Shown: positions 25,975 through 34,089, numbered from the stretch's first letter. The stretch: DNA of 64,000 nucleotides from Acidovorax sp. NCPPB 4044 (GCF_028069655.1 NZ_JAMCOS010000001.1:1270001-1334000), one strand, 5' to 3'. Numbers and translations: made by a program. Notes: generated from the sequence alone by a model not told the origin.

Positions 25975-26613
25975 ATGGCTCGCAAGTCAAGGCTGGAGGC
26001 GCAGGCCACCCACCGCAAGATCCTGGATGCCGCCGAACGGGTGTACCTGCAGGATGGCCCCGGCTGCTCCGTCTCGCGCATCGCCGAAGAGGCCCGCGTG
26101 ACGCGGGGTGCCATCTACTGGTACTTCAAGAACCGCGACGACCTGCTGCGCTGCGTCGCCGGCCGGCTGGAAGGGGGCTGGAAGGCCGCCTACGCCTCGC
26201 GCGCGATCGACATCTGCTCCAACCCCATGACCAACCTGCAGGCGATGGCCGTGCAGATGCTGGAGCGCGCGAACGAAGACCCGCAACTGCAGACGATGGT
26301 GCGCGCCTCCACCCGGCTGGTGGCCTGCAGCCCGGCCACGGTCTCCAGCTACCAGGGCTGCCTGAAGCGCGAATGGACACGCGCCATCTCGCTGGGCATG
26401 GTGCGCGACGACCTGGACGCCGACACGGCCACCCTGGGCCTGCTCACGCTCACCGCGGGCCTCGTGAAGCACTGGGCCGATTGCGGCCAATCCTTCGACC
26501 TGATGGAGGTGGGGCACAACGCCGTGCAGGCCTACCTGGAAGGCTGGCTGCCCGCATCGATCAACAGCCGGATCGCGTGGCGGCTGGCGCAGCAGTTCAC
26601 GGGGCCGGCGTAG
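25975..26613 (+). CDS. Second TetR/AcrR-family regulator of the efflux locus
   Basis: A 212-aa protein. The HTH sequence (HRKILDAAERVYLQDGPGCSVSRIAEEARVTRGAIYWYFKNRDDLL, given here in pieces by key residues T15-R60) matches the AcrR/TtgR/MtrR group that controls RND pumps. The C-terminal domain is typical of the AcrR group. The Shine-Dalgarno CGGAG precedes ATG by ~11 bp. It is co-directional with and downstream of the pump genes, unlike the divergent regulator at 19198. It may therefore be expressed from the pump operon as feedback control, or it may have its own small promoter. Whether it binds the GTACCG palindromes is unknown. Confidence 0.86.
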   Translation: MARKSRLEAQATHRKILDAAERVYLQDGPGCSVSRIAEEARVTRGAIYWYFKNRDDLLRCVAGRLEGGWKAAYASRAIDICSNPMTNLQAMAVQMLERANEDPQLQTMVRASTRLVACSPATVSSYQGCLKREWTRAISLGMVRDDLDADTATLGLLTLTAGLVKHWADCGQSFDLMEVGHNAVQAYLEGWLPASINSRIAWRLAQQFTGPA

Positions 26614-26736
26614 GGGCGCTGCCGAACTCTCCAGGCCAGCCCGCCTGAAAGTTTAGAAAAATGGATCATCGCCCGGCGGGGATGGAGGGACAGTTGCTGC
26701 GTGGCCATGTGGCCATCTTCAACGGAGGAACCCAGG

Positions 26737-26907
26737 ATGAAACCATCCACCCGAACCCAGGCGCGCGTACCGATGACCCAGGAGGCGCTTGCGCGGATGC
26801 AAAGGAGCGCCGCCTCGGCGCAAGACGGAGAGGTACGAAAAGGCAGCCATGTCGCCCAGCTGCAGAGCCGGCTGGCCGTTGAACAAAACCGGAAAGGACA
26901 CAAGTGA
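26737..26907 (+). CDS. Small SMP-like protein (56 aa)
   Basis: The start at 26737 is chosen for the CGGAGG ribosome binding site (26723-26728), 8 bp upstream. The 56-aa product is hydrophilic, with MTQEALARMQRSAAS, a Gly-Glu-Val turn and SHVAQLQSRLAVEQN. The pattern 'T-x-E-A-x-x-R-x-Q-S-A...G...Q-S-x-x...N' resembles short bacterial proteins with a seed-maturation-protein (SMP) motif, often linked to stress tolerance; that assignment is by memory of the pattern and is tentative. Its stop overlaps the next start (TGATG), so the two micro-proteins are translationally coupled. Confidence 0.62.
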   Translation: MKPSTRTQARVPMTQEALARMQRSAASAQDGEVRKGSHVAQLQSRLAVEQNRKGHK

Positions 26908-27056
26908 TGGGCCGCAACGCTGCACAGGAACAGCACGACAACGACAACCACAGCAACCAGCTCAACCCCAACAACGACGAGTACTGGCACTCTCGCGGAG
27001 AGGATGGGCGCCCGGACGATTGGGAGGACCGTGTGGACGGCGAAGCCGACCGCTAG
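26907..27056 (+). CDS. Conserved-looking micro-protein (49 aa)
   Basis: ATG at 26907 overlaps the stop of the SMP-like gene (TGATG), and TAG lies at 27054-27056. The product is very acidic and Asn/Asp-rich: a polar head (QEQHDNDNHSNQ), then NQLNPNNDEYWHSRG and RPDDWEDR. The block N-Q-x-N-P-N-N-x-x-Y-W-x-S-R-G resembles small hypothetical proteins I remember from other proteobacteria, so it is likely a real gene. No Cys, signal peptide or membrane segment. Its stop shares the palindrome CTAG with the stop of the convergent 395-aa gene. Confidence 0.6.
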   Translation: MGRNAAQEQHDNDNHSNQLNPNNDEYWHSRGEDGRPDDWEDRVDGEADR

Positions 27057-28240
27057 TCGTCAAGCCACAGGGGCCAGGGTTCGCGCCCCTGTGCTGCCCC
27101 CTCTGGTGCCCGTGGCCGTTGGGAATGCCGCCATCCCCACAGCGCGTGGTAGTCCTCGCCCAGGGTGGTGAACGAGCGAAGCTTCTGGTCCGGTCCCACC
27201 ACCATCATTGACCGCTGCCAGGCGATCGCAATGCGCGCCAGGGCGAACGGGCCGGAGAGTTCCCGCCCGTGGCCGAAGCAGGAACCCAGCTCATCCCACA
27301 TCTTCTCGAATTCGGGGAAACGCAGGCGCTTGGTGCCATCGAAAAGGTTGGCGATGTCCTGTCTCCCCCAGCTCATCAGCTTCTGCGCAACCTCCGTCGC
27401 GCCCGGAGCGTGATCCGGCCAGCGCTTGTACCGCACCCAGTGGTGGAGCGAAAAGGACAAGACGATCAACCGGCGAACGGGCCTGATGGCGCGGGGGCCG
27501 CCCGGCCACTTCGGCGCGATGAGCGCCACCAGTGAACGTGGTGGCAAATGCGTGATGAAGCATCCGCCCCAGACGGCGTCGAACTGTGCGAATTGATCGA
27601 AGAAGGCCGCCAGCAAGAGCTTTTGCGCGGCCTGCCAGGCATCGTCCCAGGTGGATGCGTCCCGGAAAACGCTCGGCTTCTCCACCTGGCATGGAGCAGC
27701 CACATCTGCGGGAATCGTCCATTGCTCGATGAAGTCCGCACAACGGGTGGTGAATGCTGCAAGGTCATCATCGACCAGCGCCTTCTCGGCGTCCGCAAGG
27801 AAGACATCGAATTGGATCCCGGTACGCACACACTCATCCAGCAACGGCCGGTGCACGAAGTTTTCTGCGTACCAATATCCCGCCCAGGCCGCACCGCCGG
27901 ACGCCTGGAGCTGCGCCTGCCCCGCGATCCGTTCATCGATTGCGGATTCAGGGTATCCCCGGGAAACCAGATGCTGGCGCAGATAGGTGATCGCGTGCCG
28001 TTGGGCGTTGAGGATCGTCCCGGGGCGGAGCGTTTGCGCAGTCGATGCCAACCGTGTTTCGGACAGCCCTAACACTTCCGAGAGAAATCGGCGTGGCGCT
28101 ATTCCCAGCTGGATGGCGTTGTAGTGGAGGGGTGCTATTTGCAGGGCTCGGACCGCACGGAGCGCTTCATTTCTGGACGAATCGGCAGGCATCGGAATCC
28201 GTGGGGTCCATGGTGTGAGTGGCTGAACAGGCCATGCCAA
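27053..28240 (-). CDS. Hypothetical protein (395 aa), no recognised family
   Basis: A long open frame with good codon use encoding a soluble, Trp- and Phe-rich protein without signal peptide. Features seen: NEALRAVRALQIAPLHYNAIQLGIAPRRFLSEVLGL near the N-terminus, AGYWYAENFVHRPLLDECVRTG in the middle, and DIANLFDGTKRLRFPEFEKMWDEL towards the end. None matches a family I know. An alternative start 16 codons later (28192) gives MPADSSRNEAL and is equally likely, since neither has a clear Shine-Dalgarno. It is convergent with the 49-aa gene, the two stops sharing CTAG. Base composition is slightly less GC-rich than housekeeping neighbours, which fits an accessory gene. Confidence 0.62.
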   Translation of the reverse strand: MAWPVQPLTPWTPRIPMPADSSRNEALRAVRALQIAPLHYNAIQLGIAPRRFLSEVLGLSETRLASTAQTLRPGTILNAQRHAITYLRQHLVSRGYPESAIDERIAGQAQLQASGGAAWAGYWYAENFVHRPLLDECVRTGIQFDVFLADAEKALVDDDLAAFTTRCADFIEQWTIPADVAAPCQVEKPSVFRDASTWDDAWQAAQKLLLAAFFDQFAQFDAVWGGCFITHLPPRSLVALIAPKWPGGPRAIRPVRRLIVLSFSLHHWVRYKRWPDHAPGATEVAQKLMSWGRQDIANLFDGTKRLRFPEFEKMWDELGSCFGHGRELSGPFALARIAIAWQRSMMVVGPDQKLRSFTTLGEDYHALWGWRHSQRPRAPEGAAQGREPWPLWLDD

Positions 28241-28339
28241 ACAAAAGAGCCAGGTAAGCCAGGTGCTGCGCGCTGCGCGCTGCGCGATCGCTGCGAGTCC
28301 GTCCGCGTGGCGACTGCAGCGTGGCAGGCGCCGCCGTGC

Positions 28340-28762
28340 TTACCCACCTGCGCGCGGTTGCCCGCAGACCGCGAACAATTCTCCCAGGGTCAGCCGGTCG
28401 TGCCAAAGGTCTTCGAGATCCACGTCATACAGGCGCTCGGCCTCGGCGGTGAGCGTTTCCAGCTCCAGCGCATCCGGGACTTCCGTGCACGGATAGCGTG
28501 CCCTGTACACGGCCAGGATGCGGTCATGGGGCGCGAACTGCAGCCGCTGGTCGGGGTGCAGCCCGAAGCTCTCCGCGAACATGGCGAGGAAACGGCGGAT
28601 CTGCGCTTTTCCGGCATGGGGGAAGGCCCGCTTCCACGCGCGGCCCTGGCAGGAGCGGCTGCGAAAGGGCCCGGGCGCGCGCCCTCCGAAGTAACGGCCC
28701 CAGCAGGCGCCGAGGGCCAGGAAGGCGGACAACGCGAGCAGGAAAACGGGGGTGGAAGGCAT
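28340..28762 (-). CDS. Small membrane-anchored hypothetical protein (140 aa)
   Basis: The start at 28762 gives MPSTPVFLLALSAFLALGAC, a single hydrophobic N-terminal segment that may be an anchor or a lipobox-like signal. A basic stretch follows, then an acidic helical domain with FLAMFAESFGLHPDQRLQFAPHD, ALELETLTAEAERLYDVDLEDLW and LTLGELFAVCGQP. The tail vaguely recalls acyl-carrier-like DUF1493 proteins (acidic helix, DVDLEDL, TLGEL), but no Ser-Leu phosphopantetheine site is seen, so this is weak. The frame remains open upstream with a TTG. Function unknown. Confidence 0.5.
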   Translation of the reverse strand: MPSTPVFLLALSAFLALGACWGRYFGGRAPGPFRSRSCQGRAWKRAFPHAGKAQIRRFLAMFAESFGLHPDQRLQFAPHDRILAVYRARYPCTEVPDALELETLTAEAERLYDVDLEDLWHDRLTLGELFAVCGQPRAGG

Positions 28763-28951
28763 GCGGGAAGGAGAAAGGGGCGTAACGCGGAAGGCCCATC
28801 GGCCTCGAGGCAGAGGCCGTGCAAAGCGAGACCTCCGCAGCGATTGTGCCCCTCCCGGCCCCTTCGGCAACGCCTCTTCGCACAGGGAGCGGTGGCGTGG
28901 CGGGCCGCTTGCGGCCTACCGATGCCGGCCCGCCTGCGCCGGAGCGGACCC

Positions 28952-29311
28952 TCAGGCCATCACCCACACCTTGCGCACCGTCTCGATGGTGCGCCACGTT
29001 CCCACATACCCCGGCTTCATCACGAAGCAGTCGCCCGCCTTGAAGATCCTGGGCTCGTGGCCGCGCTCGGTGATCTCCACCACGCCCGAGAGGATCAGGC
29101 AGAACTCCCAGGTCTCGCCCTTGATGGAGTGGTTCACGCCCGGCGTGGCTTCCCAGACGCCCGCGCGCACGGCGCCGTCCTTGGAGCTGTCGATGTCCCA
29201 GTTGCGGCAGACGATGTCGCCTTCGATCACGCGGTCGGCCGGGGGTCGGTATTCGCGCGCTTCGCCGAGTTGGTCGAAGGGGAAGGTGACGAGCAGGTTC
29301 TGGTTGGACAT
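28952..29311 (-). CDS. Cupin-domain protein (COG3450-like)
   Basis: A 119-aa single-domain cupin. The beta-barrel motifs are VIEGDIVCRNWDID, AGVWEATPGVNHSIKGETWEFCLILSGVVEIT and RIFKAGDCFVMKPGYVGTWRTIE. The last has the Cupin_3 (DUF861) signature of a KAGDxFVxKPGxxGTWxTxE pattern, which is highly typical. Such proteins often bind a metal or carboxylate and many act on ureidoglycolate-like or sugar substrates, but specificity is unknown. Isolated by ~190-220 bp on each side, so it is probably a single-gene unit. Confidence 0.84.
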   Translation of the reverse strand: MSNQNLLVTFPFDQLGEAREYRPPADRVIEGDIVCRNWDIDSSKDGAVRAGVWEATPGVNHSIKGETWEFCLILSGVVEITERGHEPRIFKAGDCFVMKPGYVGTWRTIETVRKVWVMA

Positions 29312-29530
29312 GGCAGCGGCTCCGCAGGGAATGAGGAAAAAGAAGGGAGGGGGAAAGAATCGGGCGCCCGGCCAGACCCGATGGGCCTGGAGCGACGCAT
29401 CGATGCTAGGTGCGCAGGCTGCGCACCGGGTTGCGAAACGGGCGGCGCGAACGGGCGGATGTGCGCTATTGCGCTGGCACCATGGCGCAATCTGCTGTTG
29501 CCGGCGGCCCGTCCCTGGAGGCCCGCTCCT

Positions 29531-29962
29531 TCAGCGCGCCACGGGCTCGATGCGGCTCGCGGTGAAAAAGCCGCCCGGGTCGCGTTCGGCGACGAATCGC
29601 ACGCGCGTGCCGGGGGCCAATTCCGTGCCGGCAGGTGCCTCGCCCTGCACGCGGAACACCATGGTCATGGGCGGCATGTCGAGGTTCTTCAGCTCGCCGT
29701 GCCGCAGGGTCACGCGCCGCGTGGCGGGGTCCCAGCGCACGACCTCGCCTTCGCTCAGGGGCGGGGCGTTTGCCGGCGAAGGGGCTGCGGCTGCGGCCTG
29801 CGCCGCGTGGTCTGCAGGGGCCGTGTGCTCGTGGGCTGCGGATGCGGACGCCGCCGCGGCGCCGGGCTGCTGCGCCTGCGCCAGGCCGGCCGAGAGCAGC
29901 GCGGCCATGGCCAGCACGCGGAGGGCGGCACGGAGGCCGTCCGGGCGCTGCGCGGTTCTCAT
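29531..29962 (-). CDS. cusF: CusF-like periplasmic copper-binding protein
   Basis: A 143-aa exported protein: signal peptide (VLAMAALLSAGLAQAQ), a His/Ala-rich linker (HEHTAPADHA), then a CusF-type beta-barrel with VVRWDPATRRVTLRHGELKNLDMPPMTMVFRV (key residues W, H, M, M). In E. coli CusF these Trp, His and two Met bind Cu(I) or Ag(I) and hand it to the CusCBA pump. The barrel ends in GTRVRFVAERDPGGFFTASRIEPV. The start overlaps the DUF411 stop (ATGA). Last gene of a six-gene minus-strand copper cluster. No CusA or CusB is present in the window. Confidence 0.87.
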   Translation of the reverse strand: MRTAQRPDGLRAALRVLAMAALLSAGLAQAQQPGAAAASASAAHEHTAPADHAAQAAAAAPSPANAPPLSEGEVVRWDPATRRVTLRHGELKNLDMPPMTMVFRVQGEAPAGTELAPGTRVRFVAERDPGGFFTASRIEPVAR

Positions 29963-30525
29963 GCCGCCTCCTTCCCGGCCTGCGCCGCGTAGTGCTTGAA
30001 CACGCGGGTGCTGCCGTCCCGCGCGACCAAGAGCACGTCGTAGGCGTCGCGGCGGCCGCGGTAGATCGCGCCGTCCATGCCGGGCGAGCCGATGGGCATG
30101 CCCGGCACGGCCAGGCCCAGCGCCTGCGGCTTCTCGCGCAGCAGGCGCTGCACGTCGGCGGCGGGCACGTGGCCTTCGAGCAGGTAGCCGCCCACGAGCG
30201 CGGTGTGGCACGAGCCCAGCCGGTCGGGCAGGCCCAGGCGCTTGCGCACGGCGGTGTTGCCGGTCTCGTGCACGGTGGGCGCGAAGCCGTGGGCGCGCAG
30301 GTGGTCGATCCAGTCCTGGCAGCAGCCGCAGTTCGGGTCTTTCCAGACTTCGAGCGGGGTGCCGGCGGCCGCAGGCGCGGCCTGGGCCGAGGCGCGGCGG
30401 GGCAGCGTGGCGAGTGCGCCGGCCGTGGCGGCGGAGAGCGCCGCAGCCAGCAGGGCGCGGCGCGGCAGGGTGCGCGCAGGGGCGGCGGTGTCGATGGAGG
30501 CGGTGAGGTGGGTGCGGTGCTTCAT
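29959..30525 (-). CDS. DUF411 metal-binding protein (periplasmic)
   Basis: A 188-aa exported protein. A long N-region with an RR pair precedes a hydrophobic stretch, so Tat export is possible, with cleavage near RASAQA. The DUF411 core has VWKDPNCGCCQDWIDHLRAHGF (CxCC metal site), SCHTALVGGYLLEGHVPAADV and AVPGMPIGSPGMDG, all hallmarks. These proteins occur in copper or arsenic resistance loci and may act as metal reductase or chaperone; biochemical role is not settled. It overlaps cusF by 4 bp and lies 226 bp after the multicopper oxidase gene, a gap containing hairpin-element copy 2. Confidence 0.88.
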   Translation of the reverse strand: MKHRTHLTASIDTAAPARTLPRRALLAAALSAATAGALATLPRRASAQAAPAAAGTPLEVWKDPNCGCCQDWIDHLRAHGFAPTVHETGNTAVRKRLGLPDRLGSCHTALVGGYLLEGHVPAADVQRLLREKPQALGLAVPGMPIGSPGMDGAIYRGRRDAYDVLLVARDGSTRVFKHYAAQAGKEAA

Positions 30526-30586
30526 GTCGGTGCCTGGTGAAAAGGGGGTGGAGGGGCTAAGGCCGGCTGTGCGTGGATTTCATGAA

Positions 30587-30646
30587 GAAAAACGCTCCAT
30601 GCCGCCGGATTCATTAAAAAGTTTGCTATTTAATTAATAGCAATAT
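30587..30646 (+). repeat. Dispersed hairpin element, copy 2
   Basis: GAAAAACGCTCC, then ATGCCGCCGGATTC, then the hairpin TGCTATTTAATTAATAGCA (perfect 7-bp arms). It sits in the 226-bp gap within the copper cluster, opposite to the direction of transcription. Confidence 0.87.
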
Positions 30647-30751
30647 GCGCTTGCCCCGCGCGCTCGGCCGGCGGCCGTGCGGAGCGGACTCCGGCGGTGG
30701 CCGCGGGGCCGGGAGGGCGGGGCGTTGGCACCATCGGCAGGGCCTTGGTGT

Positions 30752-32164
30752 TCAGTGGTGCGCACCGTGCGGCTTGCGCACGGTGGCGCGGGCCGGGGCG
30801 GCGGGGGTGGCCGGGGGCGCGGTGCTCTCCGGCGCGGCCGCGGGCGGCAGGCCCTCCGCCGGCCCCTGCCATTCGCGCGCCACGGTGCCGGGCGGGTGGG
30901 CGTAGGCGCCGGGGTCGCGCCAGTCGCCGCGCGCCAGGCCCTCGCGCACCTTGAGCACGCTGAACATGCCGCCCATCTCCAGCGGGCCGAACGGGCCGGT
31001 GCCGGACATCATGGGGTGGGTGTTCTCGGGCAGCGGCATTTCCATGGCGCCCATGTCGGCCATGCCGCGCTCGCCCATCGCCATGTAGTCGGGCACGATC
31101 TTCTGGATGCGCCCCACGAGGCCGCGGTGGTCCACTCCGATCATGGTCGGCACGTCGTGGCCCATGGCGCCCATCGTGTGGTGGCTCTTGTGGCAGTGCA
31201 CGGCCCAGTCGCCGGGCTCGTCGGCGATGAATTCGATCTGCCGCATCTGGCCCACGGCGATGTCGGTGGTCACCTCGGGCCAGCGGGCCGAGGGCGGCAC
31301 GGTGCCGCCGTCGGTGCCCGTCACCTCGAACTCGTGCCCGTGCACGTGGATGGGGTGGTTGGTCATGGTGAGGTTGCCGATGCGCAGGCGCACGCGGTCG
31401 CCGCGCCGCGCGACGAGGGGGTCGATGCCGGGGAAGACGCGGCTGTTCCACGACCAGATGTTGAAGTCGGTCATCTCGTTCACGCGCGGAGTGCGGCTGC
31501 CGGGCTCCACCGCGAAGGCGCCCAGCAGGAAGGCGATGTCGCGGTCGGCCGTGGCGATCTGCGGATGCCGGCCGCGCGCGTCCAGGCGCGGGTGGGTGAT
31601 CCACAGGCCCATGAGGCCCATGGCCATCTGCACCATCTCGTCGGCATGCGGGTGGTACATGAAGGTGCCGGGCCGCCGCGCGGTGAATTCGTAGACGAAG
31701 GTCTTGCCTGCGGGAATGGCCGGCTGCGTGAGGCCCGAGACGCCGTCCATGCCGTTGGGCAGGCGCTGGCCGTGCCAGTGCACGCTGGTGTGCTCGGGCA
31801 GCCGGTTGGTGACGAAGATGCGCACGCGGTCGCCCTCGACCACCTCGATGGTGGGGCCGGGGCTCTGACCGTTGTACCCCCAGAGGTTGACGCTGAACCC
31901 CGGCGCGAATTCACGCACCACGGGCTCGGCGACGAGGTGGAATTCCTTCACGCCGCCGTTCATGCGCCAGGGCAGGCTCCAGCCGTTGAGCGTGACGACG
32001 GGGTGGAAGGGCCGGCCCGTGGGCGGGGCCGGCGGCACCTGCGTGGCGGTGCCCGCGGGCGCCGCGGCCTCGGGCAGGCCGGCCAGGGCCGCACGGCCCA
32101 CGGAGGCGGTCGAAAGTGCGGCCACGGCCGTGGCCGCTCCGCTGAAGAAGTGTCTGCGTTGCAT
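30752..32164 (-). CDS. copA: Multicopper oxidase, copper-resistance type (CopA/CueO-like)
   Basis: A 470-aa periplasmic oxidase expected to turn Cu(I) into less toxic Cu(II). The N-terminus MQRRHFFSGAATAVAAL is a Tat signal. All four copper-ligand clusters are present: HWHG (129-132), HPHA (171-174), HPIHVHGH (270-277) and HCHKSHHTM (323-331), with Met331 as axial ligand of the type 1 site. A Met-rich region follows (MAMGERGMADMGAMEM to MGGMF), as in CopA/CueO, and would gather Cu(I). The tail (residues ~430-470) is Pro/Ala-rich and ends HGAHH. It starts 6 bp after the TolC-type gene. Confidence 0.92.
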   Translation of the reverse strand: MQRRHFFSGAATAVAALSTASVGRAALAGLPEAAAPAGTATQVPPAPPTGRPFHPVVTLNGWSLPWRMNGGVKEFHLVAEPVVREFAPGFSVNLWGYNGQSPGPTIEVVEGDRVRIFVTNRLPEHTSVHWHGQRLPNGMDGVSGLTQPAIPAGKTFVYEFTARRPGTFMYHPHADEMVQMAMGLMGLWITHPRLDARGRHPQIATADRDIAFLLGAFAVEPGSRTPRVNEMTDFNIWSWNSRVFPGIDPLVARRGDRVRLRIGNLTMTNHPIHVHGHEFEVTGTDGGTVPPSARWPEVTTDIAVGQMRQIEFIADEPGDWAVHCHKSHHTMGAMGHDVPTMIGVDHRGLVGRIQKIVPDYMAMGERGMADMGAMEMPLPENTHPMMSGTGPFGPLEMGGMFSVLKVREGLARGDWRDPGAYAHPPGTVAREWQGPAEGLPPAAAPESTAPPATPAAPARATVRKPHGAHH

Positions 32165-32170
32165 GGTCGT

Positions 32171-33658
32171 TCAGTGCCCCGCGCCGGCGGTCGCCGCGCT
32201 GGAGGAAGAGGAGGGGGATGCGGTGGAAGGCGCCGCGGCCACGGTGGCCGCGCTGCCGGGCGAGCCCACGGCCAGGGCGAACTGCAGGTCGGTCTCCGCG
32301 AGCCAGAAATCGCGGCGCGCCTCGATGGCCTCCGCGACGGCCTGGGTGCTCTGCCGGGCCTCGGCCAGCAGTTCCCACACGCTGGCGAGCATGCCGTTGT
32401 AGCGCAGCAGGGTCTCGTCCCGGATCAGGCGGCGCAGCGGCACCACCTGCTGCTCCTGCGCCTGCGCAAGCTCCCAGGCGGTGCGGTAGCCGCGCCAGCG
32501 CATGCGCACCTCGGCGCGCGCCTGCAGCGCGGTCTGCTGCAGTAGGGCGGCGTTCTCGCGCACCAGGGCGCTGGCGCGCGCGCCGGAGGCGCCGCCCGCG
32601 TCCCAGAGCGGCAGCGGCAGCTCCAGCGCCCAGCCGCGCTGCACCTCGGCGTGGCCCGCCGCGGCGCCGGTGCGCCCGGTGGTGGTGTTGCGCTGGTAGC
32701 CGATGCCGATCTCGCCGAAGAGCGGGCCCACGCGCGCGAAGCCCTGCTGGTCGGCCACGCGGTCGAGGCCCAGGCGCGCCGCGCGCACGTCGAGCCGCTC
32801 GCGCAGCGCGCGCTGCTCCAGGCCCTCGGCGGGCACGGGCGCAGCGGGCAGATCCGCCAGCCGCCCGGGCAGCACGATCGCCTCGGCGCCCGCGCCCCAC
32901 AGGCCGAGCGTCAGCGCAAGCGCTTCGCGCGCGTTGGCGGCCGCCAGGCGCGCCTGCGCGAGCCGCGTGCGCGCATCGGCCAGCACCGCCTGCTCGCGCG
33001 CCTGCTGTAGCCGGCTCCAGTGGCCCACGCGGGCCATGCGCCGCGCCAGCTCGGCGCCCACCTCGGCGGCCTCGTGCATGCGCTCCTGGGTGGTCAGCAG
33101 CTCCTGCGCGGCCACCGCGCGCAGCCAGGCGCGCCGCGCGTCGTTGGCCAGGCGCGCGGCATCGGCGGCGGCGGCCAGCGTGTCCTGCTCGCGCAGGCTG
33201 CCCTGCCAGCGGCTGCGCCAGGGCAGCGTGACGAGTTCGATCAGGCCGAAACCGATCGACCGCTCGATCTCCCGCTCGTGCGGGTTCGTGAGCCGGCCGA
33301 GGGCCAGCACCGGATTGGGCAGCGTGAGCGCCTGCACGCGCTCGGCATCCTGCACGCCGAGCCGCGCCAGCCGCGCCTGCAGGCCCGGGTTGCGCAGCAG
33401 CGCGGTGCGCACCGCGGCCTCTTCGGTGAGCGGCTGCGCCAGCCAGCCGTTGATGGCGGCATCGGCGGCCTGCTGCGCGGCCGGGTCGGGCGAGGGCAGC
33501 AGTGCCCCGTCGGCCCCTGCGGTGCGGCCCTGCAGCGCAGCCTGCACGTCGCCGCGCAGGCCGTCGGGCGACACGCTGGCGCAGCCCGCGAGCAGCAGGG
33601 CCGTGGCCAGGGTGCTCCAGCGCAGCGCGCGGTTCTGCGGATGGCTGGTTGCGCTCAT
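32171..33658 (-). CDS. TolC-family outer-membrane channel of the copper cluster
   Basis: A 495-aa outer-membrane-factor lipoprotein. The signal peptide ends in LLLAGC. Two TolC repeats are visible: NPGLQARLARLGVQDAERVQALTLPNPVLALG for the first and LDVRAARLGLDRVADQQGFARVGPLFGEIGIGY for the second, typical of the CusC/CzcC branch. The C-terminus is a short Ser-rich tail. It overlaps the FPRGH gene by ATGA and is 6 bp from the oxidase gene. A channel normally works with an RND pump and adaptor; neither is in this cluster, so it either borrows a pump from elsewhere or serves another role such as export of the oxidised metal or a siderophore-like compound. Confidence 0.86.
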   Translation of the reverse strand: MSATSHPQNRALRWSTLATALLLAGCASVSPDGLRGDVQAALQGRTAGADGALLPSPDPAAQQAADAAINGWLAQPLTEEAAVRTALLRNPGLQARLARLGVQDAERVQALTLPNPVLALGRLTNPHEREIERSIGFGLIELVTLPWRSRWQGSLREQDTLAAAADAARLANDARRAWLRAVAAQELLTTQERMHEAAEVGAELARRMARVGHWSRLQQAREQAVLADARTRLAQARLAAANAREALALTLGLWGAGAEAIVLPGRLADLPAAPVPAEGLEQRALRERLDVRAARLGLDRVADQQGFARVGPLFGEIGIGYQRNTTTGRTGAAAGHAEVQRGWALELPLPLWDAGGASGARASALVRENAALLQQTALQARAEVRMRWRGYRTAWELAQAQEQQVVPLRRLIRDETLLRYNGMLASVWELLAEARQSTQAVAEAIEARRDFWLAETDLQFALAVGSPGSAATVAAAPSTASPSSSSSAATAGAGH

Positions 33659-34089
33659 GGCCGGTGCTCCCCAGGGTGGTGGTGCCCGGGAGAATGGGCC
33701 GTGTTCCTAGGCGCTGCCGGATCGCCTGCGGCCGCCGGGGGCCGGGCGGGGCCGCTCGCGCTCTGGCGCGCCTCCCAGGCGACGATGTCGGCATGCCCGC
33801 GCGGGAACTCGGCCACGGCCGCATGGGCGTCGCGCCAGCCGATGGGGGCGCCTTCGTCGGGCCAGGGCGGCAGCGCCGCGTGGCGCGGCGGGGTGGTGGC
33901 AGCGTCCGCGCGGGCTGCATCGGCCGTCGCGGAGTGCGCGGTGGATGGGGCCGGTGCCGGTTGCGCGAGCGCAGCCATCGGCACGGCGGCAAGGCAGGCC
34001 AGCGCGGCGGAGACGGCTGCGCTGGACAGCGAGAGGCCGCGTGAACGGAGGGAACGTGAAAGCAGGGCACGGGGCCATGGGGCGTGCAT
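33655..34089 (-). CDS. Exported protein with FPRGH motif, copper-cluster associated
   Basis: A 144-aa protein. The start at 34089 is chosen for the AGGAG ribosome binding site 7 bp upstream. It has a long signal peptide (cleavage near ALAQP), a low-complexity Ala/Thr/Pro part, then the block IGWRDAHAAVAEFPRGHADIVAWEA. I remember the pattern 'WR-x-A-x-x-x-V-A-x-FPRGH-x-D' from small exported proteins encoded beside TolC and multicopper oxidase genes in this bacterial group; no function is known to me. The C-terminus ends HSPGHHHPGEHRP, a His cluster able to bind metal. The stop overlaps the TolC gene start (ATGA). Confidence 0.7.
   Translation of the reverse strand: MHAPWPRALLSRSLRSRGLSLSSAAVSAALACLAAVPMAALAQPAPAPSTAHSATADAARADAATTPPRHAALPPWPDEGAPIGWRDAHAAVAEFPRGHADIVAWEARQSASGPARPPAAAGDPAAPRNTAHSPGHHHPGEHRP

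Noticed and set aside
30677..32545. 622-codon plus-strand frame opposite the multicopper oxidase and TolC-type genes
   Set aside because: Composition (His/Gly/Arg/Ala) mirrors the complement of the oxidase gene, and the minus-strand genes carry complete family motifs.
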